Positions 35,785 to 46,620 of a stretch of DNA of 64,000 nt are shown piece by piece (the first letter of the stretch is position 1; each line of letters opens with the position of its first letter). A model generated the notes under the pieces. That model did no database searches. It was given only the letters and a program-made list of their open reading frames with translations, and was not told the DNA's origin. The position numbers and the translations under genes are program-made. This stretch comes from Ailurus styani (taxonomy: Eukaryota; Chordata; Mammalia; Carnivora; Ailuridae): assembly GCA_002007465.1 (NCBI GenBank), contig LNAC01000136.1, positions 2,144,840-2,208,839 on the forward strand. The letters are read 5' to 3'.

Positions 35785-36070
35785 AGAACTGACACCTACG
35801 AGAGCCTTACCATGGCCAAATATTGGACTAATCACTTTAAGATTTATTTATTTGACAGAGAGAGATGGACTAATCACTTTATGTAGTCTAGCTTTGTTTA
35901 AGACTCAGAACAACTGTTTGAAGGAGGTACTCCTATCATCTGCTTTTAACAGATTTAAAAAATAAATGGGGGCTTAATCACCCTCAGTAACCTTCCAGAC
36001 TTCACACAGCTAGTCAATATTAAAATCAGGATTCAAAAGGAAACAGTCTGACACCAGACCACAGGGTTAT
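35785..36070 (-). repeat. MIR relic, interrupted by a 26-bp SINE stub
   Basis: 'gccttaccatggccaaatattggactaatcacttta' continues after the insert with 'tgtagtctagctttgtttaagactcagaacaac', then 'cagtaaccttccagacttcacacagctag' and 'atcaggattcaaaagg'. Removing 35840-35881 restores a continuous antisense MIR, so the stub inserted later. Confidence 0.7.
35840..35865 (-). mobile_element. 26-bp CAN-SINE 3' stub with perfect 16-bp target duplication
   Basis: The insert agatttatttatttgacag plus agagaga is the reversed tail of a young CAN-SINE (compare 5459-5485). It is bracketed by tggactaatcacttta at 35824-35839 and 35866-35881, identical over 16 bp. Only the last few bases of the SINE before its tail were copied, an extreme 5' truncation of target-primed reverse transcription. 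Confidence 0.85.
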
Positions 36071-36397
36071 GGAAACTCTTCCGTTTAAAGTTAAAACAGA
36101 AGGGGCTTAGAGGAAGACATAACATGTGTGAAGTCAGGAGTAGGTAGGGAGTAGATGTTGGACAACATAGCACCAGTAAAGAAATTCAAATCACAGATCT
36201 CACTTGCCTTGGCACTGTAATCAGTGCATTCAAGGGATAAGGTAGCATACGGCTGAGTAAGACTGTAGAGACCTCATTTTTCTTAATTCCACTTATTCCA
36301 ACACATCTTTCAGGAAATCGTAAAGTTTCTATTTTCAAAGTTACAATGACAGAACTCACTTCTTTGCTAAAAAGCTAAAGATATGCTGGTAAATCAA

Positions 36398-36625
36398 TTT
36401 TTTAAAGATTTTATTTAATTCATTCATCCATGCATTCCTTGAGAGAGAGAGAGAGAGAGCAAGAGAGCGAGGAGGGACAGAGGGAGAGAAAAAGAGAATC
36501 CAAAGCAGACTCCACACTGAGTGCAGAGCCCAACATGGGGCCTGCATCTCATGACCCTGAGATCATGACCAGAGTTAAAAATCAAGAGTCTGAGGCTCAA
36601 CTGACTGAGCCATCCAGGTACCCCC
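36398..36625 (-). mobile_element. CAN-SINE, older subfamily, antisense
   Basis: Plus-strand landmarks are 'tttttaaagattttatttaa', the GA tract (36440-36460), 'actgagtgcagagcccaaca', 'tgaccctgagatcatgacc' and 'ctgactgagccatccaggta'. Complete but diverged. An A16 run follows at 36636-36653. Confidence 0.9.
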
Positions 36626-36665
36626 TGATTCATTAAAAAAAAAAAAAAAAGAAAGAAAATTCCCT

Positions 36666-36775
36666 TGGGTCACCTGGCTACCTCATCAGAAGAGCATATG
36701 ACCTTGATTTTGGGGTAGTGAGTTTGAGCCCCTCATTTGACATAGAGGTGACTGAAAAAACTAAATAAACTTGCT
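36666..36775 (+). mobile_element. Old tRNA-Lys-like CAN-SINE monomer
   Basis: 'gggtcacctggctacctcatcagaagagcatatgaccttg' (36667-36706, landmark), then 'gtagtgagtttgagcccc' and 'gacatagaggtgactgaaaaaact', match the tRNA-Lys-like head of old CAN-SINEs. No CT-rich middle is present. It lies 40 bp from the antisense SINE before it, forming an inverted pair. Confidence 0.7.
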
Positions 36776-38085
36776 CTTAGAAGGCAGATCCAAAACACCA
36801 CAGGAAATGGCTCATGCCACTGTTAGTCTTGCTCCATTTAAGATGAAATTGTCCCTTCCAATGGATCTGACATCTACCTCTCAGTACTTGGGAACTACTG
36901 GTAAGTACCTAGGCTTAGTTGTCCCCTTCACAGTTTCAGACAATCATTTTACTTCTTCTTGCATCTATTAGGAAAAGGTCTTTCTTTAACCTTTCTTTCT
37001 CAGGGCTACCTAGAGATATTGGACTTTGGACTTTTGTGAGGCCATAAACTGATGGGCTCTTCTTGGAATACATGAAATAGAGATTCTATGACTCCAAAAC
37101 TAAAGATGACTTCATAGATTTTTGAAAATCTCAATTAAGCTAGGGAAGACAGTTTAGACATTCACTATCCTATTTATGGGTCAATTTGTTGGACTTGAAG
37201 TCCTTTGTTATCACACAGAAGGAAAAAAAAAAAAAAGATGTCCCTGGCCAAAACAGATCTAACATCCAGTTATTCAAGAATGACACAAATTATTCAATTT
37301 GTAGATTTCCCAGAAATTCCAAAGAAGCCCAGTGTAATTTAACAACATGGAACTCAGCATAGCAACTAACTACTACTGCTGGGGGAATCAGAAAAGTTAG
37401 ATTCCACCTCTGCTACTTTCTAGCGTGACTTTGTTAAGTTCCCTACATTCTTAAAACCTATAGTTTGAATGTAGAGAATTGCCATAAAGATTAAAGAAGA
37501 TAAAGTACATAAGAAATGGCTGCTGTTATTAAAATCCTGTTGTTGATGAGAGCACAGTCATAGGAGGCATCAGTGTACCCAATAGTTTAGAAAATAACAC
37601 TAATTTACAGAGAGAGAGAGATTACTACAAAAATAAGATGATAAAGGTTCTCCTCATTGTCTGGAAAGGTAGGTCAGACAAACTTGAAGGGGCAATTGAT
37701 CCTTTGTAAGGATAGTTGGGATGACATGAATATTTTACATTTGTGGCTGTGGGTCTAGAGACCAGGGATGAGGTGTGAGAGTAGAAAACAGTGTCCAACT
37801 ATTCCTTGTTCCATTGCTCATAAGGTCTCCTATCAATCATCACACATTTTTTTTTTACTACACACATTTATACCAGTATTTCAACCCTTCCAGAACCATG
37901 GTTCACATCTACTATAACATAATTTTGACAGAGGATCATTTCTTAATTACAAAGTCTCAAGGATGTCCCACATAACAAAACAGCAGATGTAAGAAGAAGA
38001 AAGGCTGTGGGGTACAAAACATGCCTAGACAGAAGAAAATGAGGAAAATATCCAGTTCCTATAATTCTACTCGTAACTGGGGATC
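36776..38085. other. Intronic sequence, no gene recognised
   Basis: A runs at 37222-37236 and a short GA tract at 37609-37620. No coding motif. Confidence 0.4.
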
Positions 38086-38100
38086 AAGAAATTGAGGCAG

Positions 38101-39560
38101 TATAGCCAACCCGTCCTTGACAAAGGAGCAAGGGCACTACAATGGACCGAAGACAGTAATGGTGAACAACGGGACACGCACGTGACCGAAGTCCATCTAG
38201 AAGCAGACCTTACGTCCTGCACAAAAATTCACTCCAATTGGATCTGTGAGACCTTAATGGAAAATGCAAAACTAAAATTCCTGGAAGATAGCACAGGAGA
38301 AAAGCTAGATGACCTTGGGTATGATGATGCCTTTTTAGATATGACACCAGAGGCACAATCTGTGAAAGAAATAATCGAAAAGCTGAACTTCATTAAAATT
38401 AAAAACTTCTGCTCTGTGAAAGACAGTATCAACACATTGAGAAGATGACCCACAGACTATAAGAAAATATTTGCAAAAGACACATCTAATAAAGGACATG
38501 TCCAAAATATACAAAGAACTCTTAAACTCAACAATGAAGAAGCAAACAACCTTTTTAAAAAATGGGCCAAAGACCTTAACACAGACACCTTGCCAAAGAA
38601 GAGATACAGAGGGCAAATAAGCATATGAAAAGATGTTCCACATCATTGGTCAGCAGACAAATGCAAATAAAAATGAGATACCACCACATACGTATTAGAA
38701 TGGCCAAAATCCAGAACACTGACATGGTCAAATGCTAGTGAGGATATGGAGCAACAGAAACTCTCATTCGCGGCCATAGGAATGCAAATGGCAGCCACAT
38801 TGGAAGACGGTTTGGCAGTACCTTACAAAACTAAAGAGGCTCTTGCCATACAAACATCACCCTCCTCGGCATTTACCATAAAGAGTTGAAAATTTCTGTC
38901 CGCACACAAAAAAACTGCACATGGGTGCTTATTGACAGCACCTTTATTCACACATGCCAAAACTCAGAAGCCACCAAGATGGCTTTTAGTAGGTTACAGC
39001 ACAAAGAGTGGTACGTCGAGACAATGGAACATTACTCAGCGCTAAAAAAGAAATGAGCTCTCAAGCCATGAAAACCCATGGAGGAAACTTAAATTATTCG
39101 ATGAAAGAAGCCGAACTGAAAAGGCTATACACTGGAACATTCCAACTATAGGACACTAGGAAAAGGCGAAACTATGGTGACAGTAGAAAGATTTGTGGTT
39201 TCTAGGGATTGGGTATGAGAGGCTGGGTAAGTGGAGCACAGAAAATTTTTAGAGTGGTGAAAATATCGTCTCTGTTACTCTCGTGGTGGATACAGGTCAT
39301 TGTATGATGGTCCCCAACCACAGAATGTACAATACCGAGGGAGACCCTAATGTAAACCACGGACTTAGGGTGATCATGCATCAGTGTAAGTTCAGCGATT
39401 ATAAGAAAGGTACCACTCTGCTGGGAGATGGTGAGGATGTGGGCAGCTATGCAGGTGCTGGGACAGGAGGCATATGGGAAATCTCTACACCTTCCTCTCA
39501 AGTTTACTGTGAAGCTGAAACCACTCAAAAAAAAAAAAGGGGGGTCTTTGAAAAAAAAAA
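38101..39560 (+). mobile_element. L1 ORF2 end plus 3' UTR, sense, with target duplication
   Basis: It starts inside ORF2 ('acaaaggagcaagggcacta') and runs through 'gaaaatatttgcaaaagaca', 'acatgtccaaaatatacaaa', 'cattactcagcgctaaaaaa' and the 3' UTR ('ggtaccactctgctgggaga', 'atatgggaaatctctacacc'), ending in two A runs (39529-39540, 39551-39560). The sequence aagaaattgaggcag (38086-38100) recurs as aagaattgaggcag (39561-39574), a target duplication with one missing base. A 118-residue open ORF2 remnant lies at 38092-38448; the rest has many stops. Inactive, L1M-type. Confidence 0.9.
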
Positions 39561-39574
39561 AAGAATTGAGGCAG

Positions 39575-40149
39575 AAGAGCCAAAGGATAACTGGACAGTC
39601 CATGCATTTAGTTGAGTGGACACTGCTCTCATGCCTTAATTGTGGGATCTTCTTCGCATCTTTCTGCCCCAACAGGTCTTGAATTAGAAACTTCAGTCCT
39701 AAAAATATTTATCAAAGCGAAAGCCAAGAAGCCAACAAACAAATCTTTTCTTCTTTCCAGAACTTGTAGCCTGTCCTGTCTCAGTGCTCAGAGAACTGGC
39801 TTTAGCTGTACCACCCCGTGTTGCTGCTACAGGGAAACCTGAATTCCTAAAACCCACCGGACATTTCCGAGGAAGTAAGGCCAAGCTGCACCTGACGTGC
39901 AGAGCTCACGGCAGTGCCAGGATTCACACCATTCTCGAAGACATCAGGTCTAAAAACAGCCAGGTTTTGGAAGCCTGGGTCTGAAACCCCTGTCCCTTTC
40001 TCCTTTCTTCCTATATTTCTGCCACCTTGCCTCCACTTGTCACAGCGCCTTGAAGCGTGTAGGCTGTTGGCCCCGATCCAGGACTTTTTACCTTCCTAAC
40101 CTATCCTATGCTTCTAATCGATCCCCCTGCCATTTAAAAAATATTTTCA
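39575..40149. other. Intronic sequence, nothing recognised
   Basis: No gene or repeat recognised. Confidence 0.4.
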
Positions 40150-40690
40150 TCAAGCTCTGACTATATTCTGTTCGCTCTACGGGCTCAGACACTGTCCCTG
40201 CGCTCAAGTCCTTCACGTGAAGTCTTGCCTGTGGGTCCGCCAAGCAATTTCACAGAAACACCTGGTTACCATCCCAACGAGGGTTGCCAGAGTACTGTGG
40301 GGATATGGAACTTAGTCAGCGGAGGCGAAGAAAGGCCGAGCCGCTTCCTAGAGAAAGTAACGTTTCAGATGAGCTTCCGAAGAGGAGCTGACTGAGCCAG
40401 AGGGCAGGCAAGGGGTGGAGGGGATGTGCTCATCTGGGGGAAGGGAAGGCAACAATCAAAGACAGACCGGGGCCGTGCAGGACTGAAATCCGGTACTGCT
40501 GCCCTGCCAGGTACAGATGGGAGAGGGCGGAGGGAGGGGAACAAGTGGACGAGGCAGCACAGCAGAGGTACGCTGGGGCCAGGCAGCGTAAACGATCTTA
40601 TAAGCCACGTTCGTTTGTTTGTTTGATGTGAGTTGTACCACAATTCAGTGTAAAATCATTTAAGGGTTTTAAGACAGGGATTCATGTGCG
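40150..40690 (-). repeat. L2 relic, antisense
   Basis: 'cagacactgtccctgcgctc', 'gggggaagggaaggcaacaa', 'ggggccaggcagcgtaaacg', 'ttaagggttttaagacaggg' follow the antisense L2 layout. A GTTT patch is at 40610-40624. Confidence 0.55.
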
Positions 40691-40719
40691 ATGGATGTCT
40701 AAAATGCATCTCAAACTGG

Positions 40720-40893
40720 GGACGCCTGGGTGGCTCAGTCAGTGGAGTTTCCGACTCTCTGTTTCAGCTCAGGTCTTAATCTCAGGGTCCTGAGATCGAG
40801 CCCCATGTTGGGCTCTGTTCCCAGCGCTGAGTCCCTCTCCCACTGCTCCTCGTTCTCTCGCTCTCATAAATAAAAATCTTAAAAACAACAACG
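40720..40893 (+). mobile_element. CAN-SINE, plus strand
   Basis: 'gacgcctgggtggctcagtc', 'tcagctcaggtcttaatctc', 'cctgagatcgagccccatgt', then the tail 'ataaataaaaatcttaaaaa' and a CAA-rich end. Moderately diverged. Confidence 0.9.
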
Positions 40894-41394
40894 ACAACAA
40901 CTGAATTCCAAAGAGAAACACTTGATTTCTCCCTCTGGCTCCTACAAAGCCGTTCGCACCCAGAATTTTCCATGTCCCCGGTGCCAGTTCACCCCATCTC
41001 TCCTTCCCTATAAACGCCCATCAGCAGCTCCTTCAAACGAACTCTGAAACCTGACCTCTTCCCACCATCTTGAGGGCTACACTTTGATTCAAGCTACTAT
41101 TCCCTCTTATTCCCCTACAACCTATTCTCTATACGGCAGTAAAGTGGTCATTGTAAACCAAGTCAGAGGTATTCTCAGTAAACATTCCCAATCATTCCCA
41201 GTTCCAGTGACTTTCCCCTCACAGTTTCAATAATATACCAAGTCCATTCCATGGACTAATGGACCTATTAGTCATTCTACTCCACGAACTACCCTTTTCC
41301 ATCCCAACCCCACTCCTATTCCAAGGCTCTGATACTGGCTATTTGCCGACACTGCCTCAGATACCCTCAAAGTTCCCTCTCTCTGTTCCACGAT
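40894..41394. other. Intronic sequence, nothing recognised
   Basis: Pyrimidine-rich; possibly upstream L2-derived sequence but not assignable. Confidence 0.35.
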
Positions 41395-41635
41395 CACCTG
41401 CTGAGACGGGCCTTCCCTAATCCAGCTACATGAAATGGCACGGTGTCACTCTCTACTCTTGCCTCTGATTTCATTTTCTTCACAGCACTCCCAATTACTA
41501 TAGCATGTATCAACTCGTCTCTATCACATGTCTCTCACACCGGATTATATGCTCCCTGAAGGCAGTCACTTTGCCTTAATTGATTTCTGTGTCCACAGAG
41601 TCTAACACATAGTAAGAATTCAGTCATTGGGTGCC
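41395..41635 (+). repeat. L2 3' end, sense
   Basis: 'gagacgggccttccctaatc', 'cttcacagcactcccaatta', 'tatgctccctgaaggcagtc' and 'gtctaacacatagtaagaat' are consecutive words of the L2 3' end. Confidence 0.75.
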
Positions 41636-42354
41636 AACCAGATGAACACTTAGTTTTAAGAAGCCACAGTGGGTCCTAGCGAACAGGAAGGAAAGCATGG
41701 AGACCAATAAATTGGGAGACGGCTCTACTGAGGGAGAGAGGGCATGGTCTAAATTAGTGGGAACAGGAGACACTACAGTATGTGATACATAATAGGTGCA
41801 AATATTTGTTGTTATAACAATGAGTGAATATGGTGAGAGAGAGAAACATCAAGCATCATCAGACGTGTGGCTTGGGCTACACGGCAAATGGTAGGATTCC
41901 CTTACTGAGAAAAGCAGCATGGGACGAAGTTTGGTTAGGGAATGAAAATACTGACCTTAGTTCTGGGAATATGGAAATTACAGTGACATCCACATAGCAG
42001 TTGCCTGTCACAACTGGATATGTGGGTTTCAAGTTTCTTTCTGCTCGGATCCACAAGTGATTTCTTCCTACAATTTTGGCATCGTGCGATTTCCAATCTC
42101 AAATCTCTTCATGTCTCTAAAACGTTAACATCTTTGCCCCTCAAGTCACTCCATCATGTGGCCCTGGACACACCGTCTGCTGCTATTTGTTGCCTCAGAG
42201 TGAAACGATGTCTAAGGGCAGCATAGACTGTGTAAATTTGACAGTCTCAGCAAAATTTGGGGTCATTATCAGATGTGTTTGAAGCTAAAACGGACACAAC
42301 TCTCTACCGCCCCTCTACACCTTTGGCACTTGGAATTCCTCCCGTCAAGCTATG
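41636..42354. other. Intronic sequence, nothing firm
   Basis: A weak L2-like word 'cataataggtgcaaatattt' is at 41787-41806. No gene recognised. Confidence 0.35.
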
Positions 42355-42765
42355 AGGTTATTCTCTCCCCCTTCCATTTCCAGCTGGCTTAGGGACTTGC
42401 TTTGAGTCCTAAGAAGGTAACAGAAGTGACAGCGCTCTAGTGACACACCTCCCACACTCTTTCTCTTGTCACCCATCCCGGTGGCCATGCCAACAAGAGA
42501 AGGGGCCTGTTACAAGACGAGTGACCACACTGAAGAGATAAAAGCTGTCCCAGCTAAAGCCAGGCTAGACTCACGAGCCCCCAGCAGACCCAGAACAGCA
42601 CACGGAGTCACGAGTGACCCCACATGAAACCACAGAGTGGCTCAACGGAGCTCAGCCCCAACGGAGGACACAGAGAATCATAAATCTAACAAATAGCTGT
42701 GTTTTTAAACCACAAAGTTCTGAGAGTGGTTTTCAGACAGCAAAAGCTAACGGACATAGGAGGTT
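42355..42765 (+). repeat. Old LTR/MER-type interspersed repeat
   Basis: 'gggacttgctttgagtccta', 'gtaacagaagtgacagcgct', 'tttttaaaccacaaagttct', 'gtggttttcagacagcaaaa', 'gctaacggacata' match a mammalian LTR-like medium-reiterated family I know by sequence but cannot name with certainty. Confidence 0.5.
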
Positions 42766-44225
42766 ATCAGTCTGAGGGAAGTAGGCCAAGCCAGAAAGGT
42801 AGGAAAAAGTCAGAGCACTCGGTTGGCAGAACTTATGTGGAAGAGGAGAAGGGTCTTCTGTATCATCGGGGAGCAAGAGCCACGAGGATACGTAAATGTA
42901 TCGCATATGGGATTCTAAGGCGGATTCTGGGATCGCTGTGCATTTGTTCGAACCTTCCCTTCAGAGAGCCCTGCATTTTCTTGCTTCCCCTATTGAGCAC
43001 TCACACCAGCAGTCTCTGACTATATATGGGTTTTATTCTCACAATGGAATGACAAGCCTCTTGAAGAACTAGAGTCTGTATTCTGTGTCTTTATAACCTC
43101 TCGAGTTCATAGTAGAGATACTCAGTAATTGCTAAGTTTGTATTTACTGGAGAGAGAAGGCTGAAGTAAACTCGGGGTAAAATGCAGAAGACAATCTACC
43201 TAGTTAGGACATGTTAGGTAGGCAGCAGGTAATTGAAAATGTTCAAGTTGGATCTAAAAATCTTGGTCTTCCACACGTGGGCTCCTAATAGGGCACACAT
43301 GCTGATGCAACTTTGCCAACGAGAAGATTCGACAAACCGCATAGGAAATGCGCAGGGACTGAAGGCTTCACGAGGAATTACAGGAGAGGAGCAGAAGACA
43401 TTCACTTGGGGGAGCTGATTATGCTAATGGGTCAGTGATGATGTTCAGTAGTTCTGGCGGCAGAACTCAGAGGAGATACAACACAAGGACAGACGCGCCG
43501 TTACCCCCCTTAACGGGGCCGGCGGGAGATCTCTCCATGCTAGAGAGGAGCTGGGGGCCCAGGTCTGTTTCCTTCGGACCGACACGTGGCACAATGGAAG
43601 TAAGCACTTCTGGACTCTTCTCCAGTTTTGAGTCAACGGCTCAATTTTAATATCGTCTTCTGGTCAGGAGGTAAATTCTTCCATGAGTTGAGGAAAAACT
43701 CAGTTTTACTAAATGACTTTCTTTCGGGATGACTGTGAATCAGGAACCTAGGATTCATAATACACTACTCTTGCCCTAAATGGTGCAATTAGTAAATTAG
43801 TAAGTTGTGTTTACTTAAGGATGATCTCAATTAAAATGTTTTGCCTAAGCGCCTATAAAACCAAGAAACAATTCCTACGTTGGAGCTCATGAAAATGAAT
43901 TTTAGAAGCAATGGAGTTGCATTATTTAATAATTATGCAAACATCAATAAGAAGCAAGCCTTATTCTTTTCTAAAATGTAATTTCTTTGTTTACATTGTG
44001 CACAAAATTCTCCTGGCATAGAACTCTTCACCCTCTTGGTCTATGCACAATCTGGCTCAGAAACTTTTTCTACTTTTTTCCCACTGAAATCCCAGGAAAA
44101 GGAGTTAAGACATTGCAGGACTTTTCCCCCTGATGTGAGCAGAATGTAGTATGGTTTGGGTAAGCATAACCAACTGACTTCAGGACTCAAGTGGTCCACC
44201 ACTTTTATCTTTTCAAAATTTGAAG
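42766..44225. other. Intronic sequence, no gene recognised
   Basis: Overlapping frames at 43214-43650 have no recognisable motif. No repeat assigned. Confidence 0.4.
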
Positions 44226-44427
44226 AGGGCACCTGGGTGGCTCAGTGGGTTAAAGCCTCTGCTTTCGGCTCAGGTCATGATCTCAGCGTCCTGGGATCGA
44301 GGCCCGCATCCGGCTCTCTGCTCAGCAGGGAGCCTGCTTCCTCCTCTCCCTGTCTCTCTGCCTGCCTCTCTGCCTACTTGTAATCTCTCTCTGTGTGTCA
44401 AATAAATAAATAAAATCTTTATTTAAA
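44226..44427 (+). mobile_element. CAN-SINE, young mustelid-type subfamily
   Basis: Full length, about 97% identical by eye to the copy at 7831-8036, with the same A box, B box and AAATAAATAAATAAAATC tail. Flanks aaaatttgaag (44215-44225) and aaaattttgaag (44428-44442 region) form a near-perfect target duplication. Antisense to PCSK5. Confidence 0.94.
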
Positions 44428-44442
44428 AAAAATTTTGAAGAA

Positions 44443-45834
44443 AAACAGAAAACAATTATTTCTAATACTGGAGACATTCAAGGTCAGGGAGTAAGAATCT
44501 GAATATCATTTGAAGATATTTAAACACAGTCTTATTAATAGGTCATGTGTCTTCATTTATATCATTTCACAAATGGCAATAGTTTCATGAAAAATAATGG
44601 GAGAGGCAGCTACTTTTAAGGTGAGGAAAAAATCTATTTTTCAAATGAAAAAAACTAATGAAGAACAGGGAAAAACTTGCACAAAATCCTCCCAAACCCT
44701 CCACTGTTCTGCAATGAGTTTTGACCACATCTCTTAAATAGATGTGTCGATGTACAGATGGACACACAGGAAAACAAACAGATAAGACACATGGGTAACT
44801 TTCCAAGCCCTACTGTGCTTTGACTTCTGTCAAAACTTTTAATGAAGGATGTCCCCCTTTCTAGGACTCTGCAGAACTGTGGGACAGTAAAAGCTACTTC
44901 GACTTCACTAAGTCAGCTCCCCAAATTCCCACAGATCAGACGCTCCCAGAGGATGTTTTTCAATCAAGACCGAGTCACAAAAATGATACATATGTAGAAG
45001 GAAGAGGATACAGAAGCAAGAGGAAGAGATAATAGCGAAGCCACGCGTATTCAAGTGATGTCTAGAAATATTATAAAAGTTCCTCCCCTTCCAGAGTAAA
45101 AACCACTTGGACTTTCCTAATAAAACACAAGCTTAACTTGTTAAAATTTAACATACAGACCAGCAAAAGTTCGGTCTTAAACATTAACAGTGGTTCGTTG
45201 CCCTAATTTTTGTCTCAAGAAAAGGCAAGTGAAGTAGATAAAGGACAAGTAAGATTTGGTGGTCTGTTGGAATTATATATAAAAATTAATGGGATGTGGA
45301 ATTTCAAACAGCCTTTTTGGATTTTTGACTCTGTTTCTCTCTGGATGGATTACGGACTCAACTTTCTGAACATTCTCAAGTCTCTGAAGGGTTTTGCCAC
45401 ACACTTTAATAAGTCATTACCTCAAATACATTTATTTCTACAAGAAACCTGTAGTAATTGTGGTTTAGAAACTCCCAAAAGATGGAATAATAATATCGGT
45501 GTGTCAAGTTCTTATTCTTAAAAATCAAGCCATCATATCCAGAAAGAGAGGGTGGTCAAGACCCACAGGGTCATAACCAGTTACTGACAAAATCACAACT
45601 CTCCTTCGCTTTCCTGCCAATCAAAAGAGCCTGTATTGACACCTACGCATCTTTTCTTTTTCCTAGTAATTCTCCAAGAATTCTCCAAGTGGCATCTTGT
45701 CTTTATGTTTTTATATAATCAAGGAATAGGCTTGGTATGTACAATGGAACCAAAAAAGTGTGCTGCTTAGAAAAAGAGAAAAGTTGTTAGTATCAATAAA
45801 TGCAGGTTGTATTGTCAACTTTCTCTTTTTCCTA
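44443..45834. other. Intronic sequence, no gene recognised
   Basis: The frame at 45210-45521 has no domain I recognise. AT-rich intron. Confidence 0.4.
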
Positions 45835-46010
45835 ACACAGTGTAAACCAACTACCCCAAAACTTAATGGCTGAAAACCCACTATGGCTCACAGTGCTGTG
45901 TCTGATGAGGGTCAGCTGGCCGGTTCTCACTGGGGCCTCCCATTCCATTGCCGGCAGACATCCCTGGACTGTACGCCCCTGAAGGCTCGACGGATATGGA
46001 AATTTAAGAT
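45835..46010 (+). repeat. Old medium-reiterated repeat fragment
   Basis: 'ccaactaccccaaaacttaatggctgaaaac', 'cacagtgctgtgtctgatga', 'gaaggctcgacggatatgg' match a common mammalian repeat that begins 'aaattaccccaaaacttagtgg'. Name uncertain. Confidence 0.5.
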
Positions 46011-46299
46011 GGTTTCTTTATTCACATGAAAAGCTGGAGAACCTTCAACCTTATGTGTAAGATTTAGTTATTAAGGTCTATTTGTCCCACCTTGTTATCA
46101 CCAAGTCCTTCTGAAGGACATGCATCTACTGTGGGATGCTATCCCATAATAGCCAGAGCAATGGCAGTTACGTTAAACCATTTCTCTACAGCTGTTAACC
46201 ATCAAGACATCCCTTTCATTCACTTATGTTCTATTAGTTTGTTTTAAACTTCACAACCAATACAAATTCAATGTTTTCTGGAGGCTGAGTCTTCACCAG

Positions 46300-46620
46300 C
46301 AAATTGGAAAACGGGTCTGGCCTTCACCAAGTTTCCATTCCAGTTGGAGTAGACAGATTATAAACAGACAAAGGAGACAAACAGTATCATTAGAGATTAT
46401 GGTAATAGTTACAGAGGAAACAAAAAAGATTTTGGAAAACATCAAGGGAAATGTGTTATTAAATGTATACATTGAGTTTTTTACCGTTTTGCTATTACTG
46501 AGCTGACCTTTACTCAATGAACACAGAAACCTCACTTTGAAAAGAGACCTTTAGGAGGAGGAGGCAATAAACCCCAGCCTGAGAAGAGCATGCGAAAGCA
46601 AAATTGAGGTTCCAGACCTA
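46300..46620 (-). repeat. L2 relic, antisense
   Basis: 'gtttccattccagttggagtagacagattataaacagac' (46332-46370, landmark), then 'gaaacctcactttgaaaagagacctttagg' and 'gagaagagcatgcgaaagca', follow antisense L2. Confidence 0.5.

Noticed and set aside
35429..35835. Phe-rich minus-strand frames that look like membrane segments
   Set aside because: By-products of the A-rich CAAA tract.
36666..36775. A functional tRNA-Lys gene
   Set aside because: The tRNA-like part is degenerate, cannot form a clean cloverleaf, and continues into SINE sequence.
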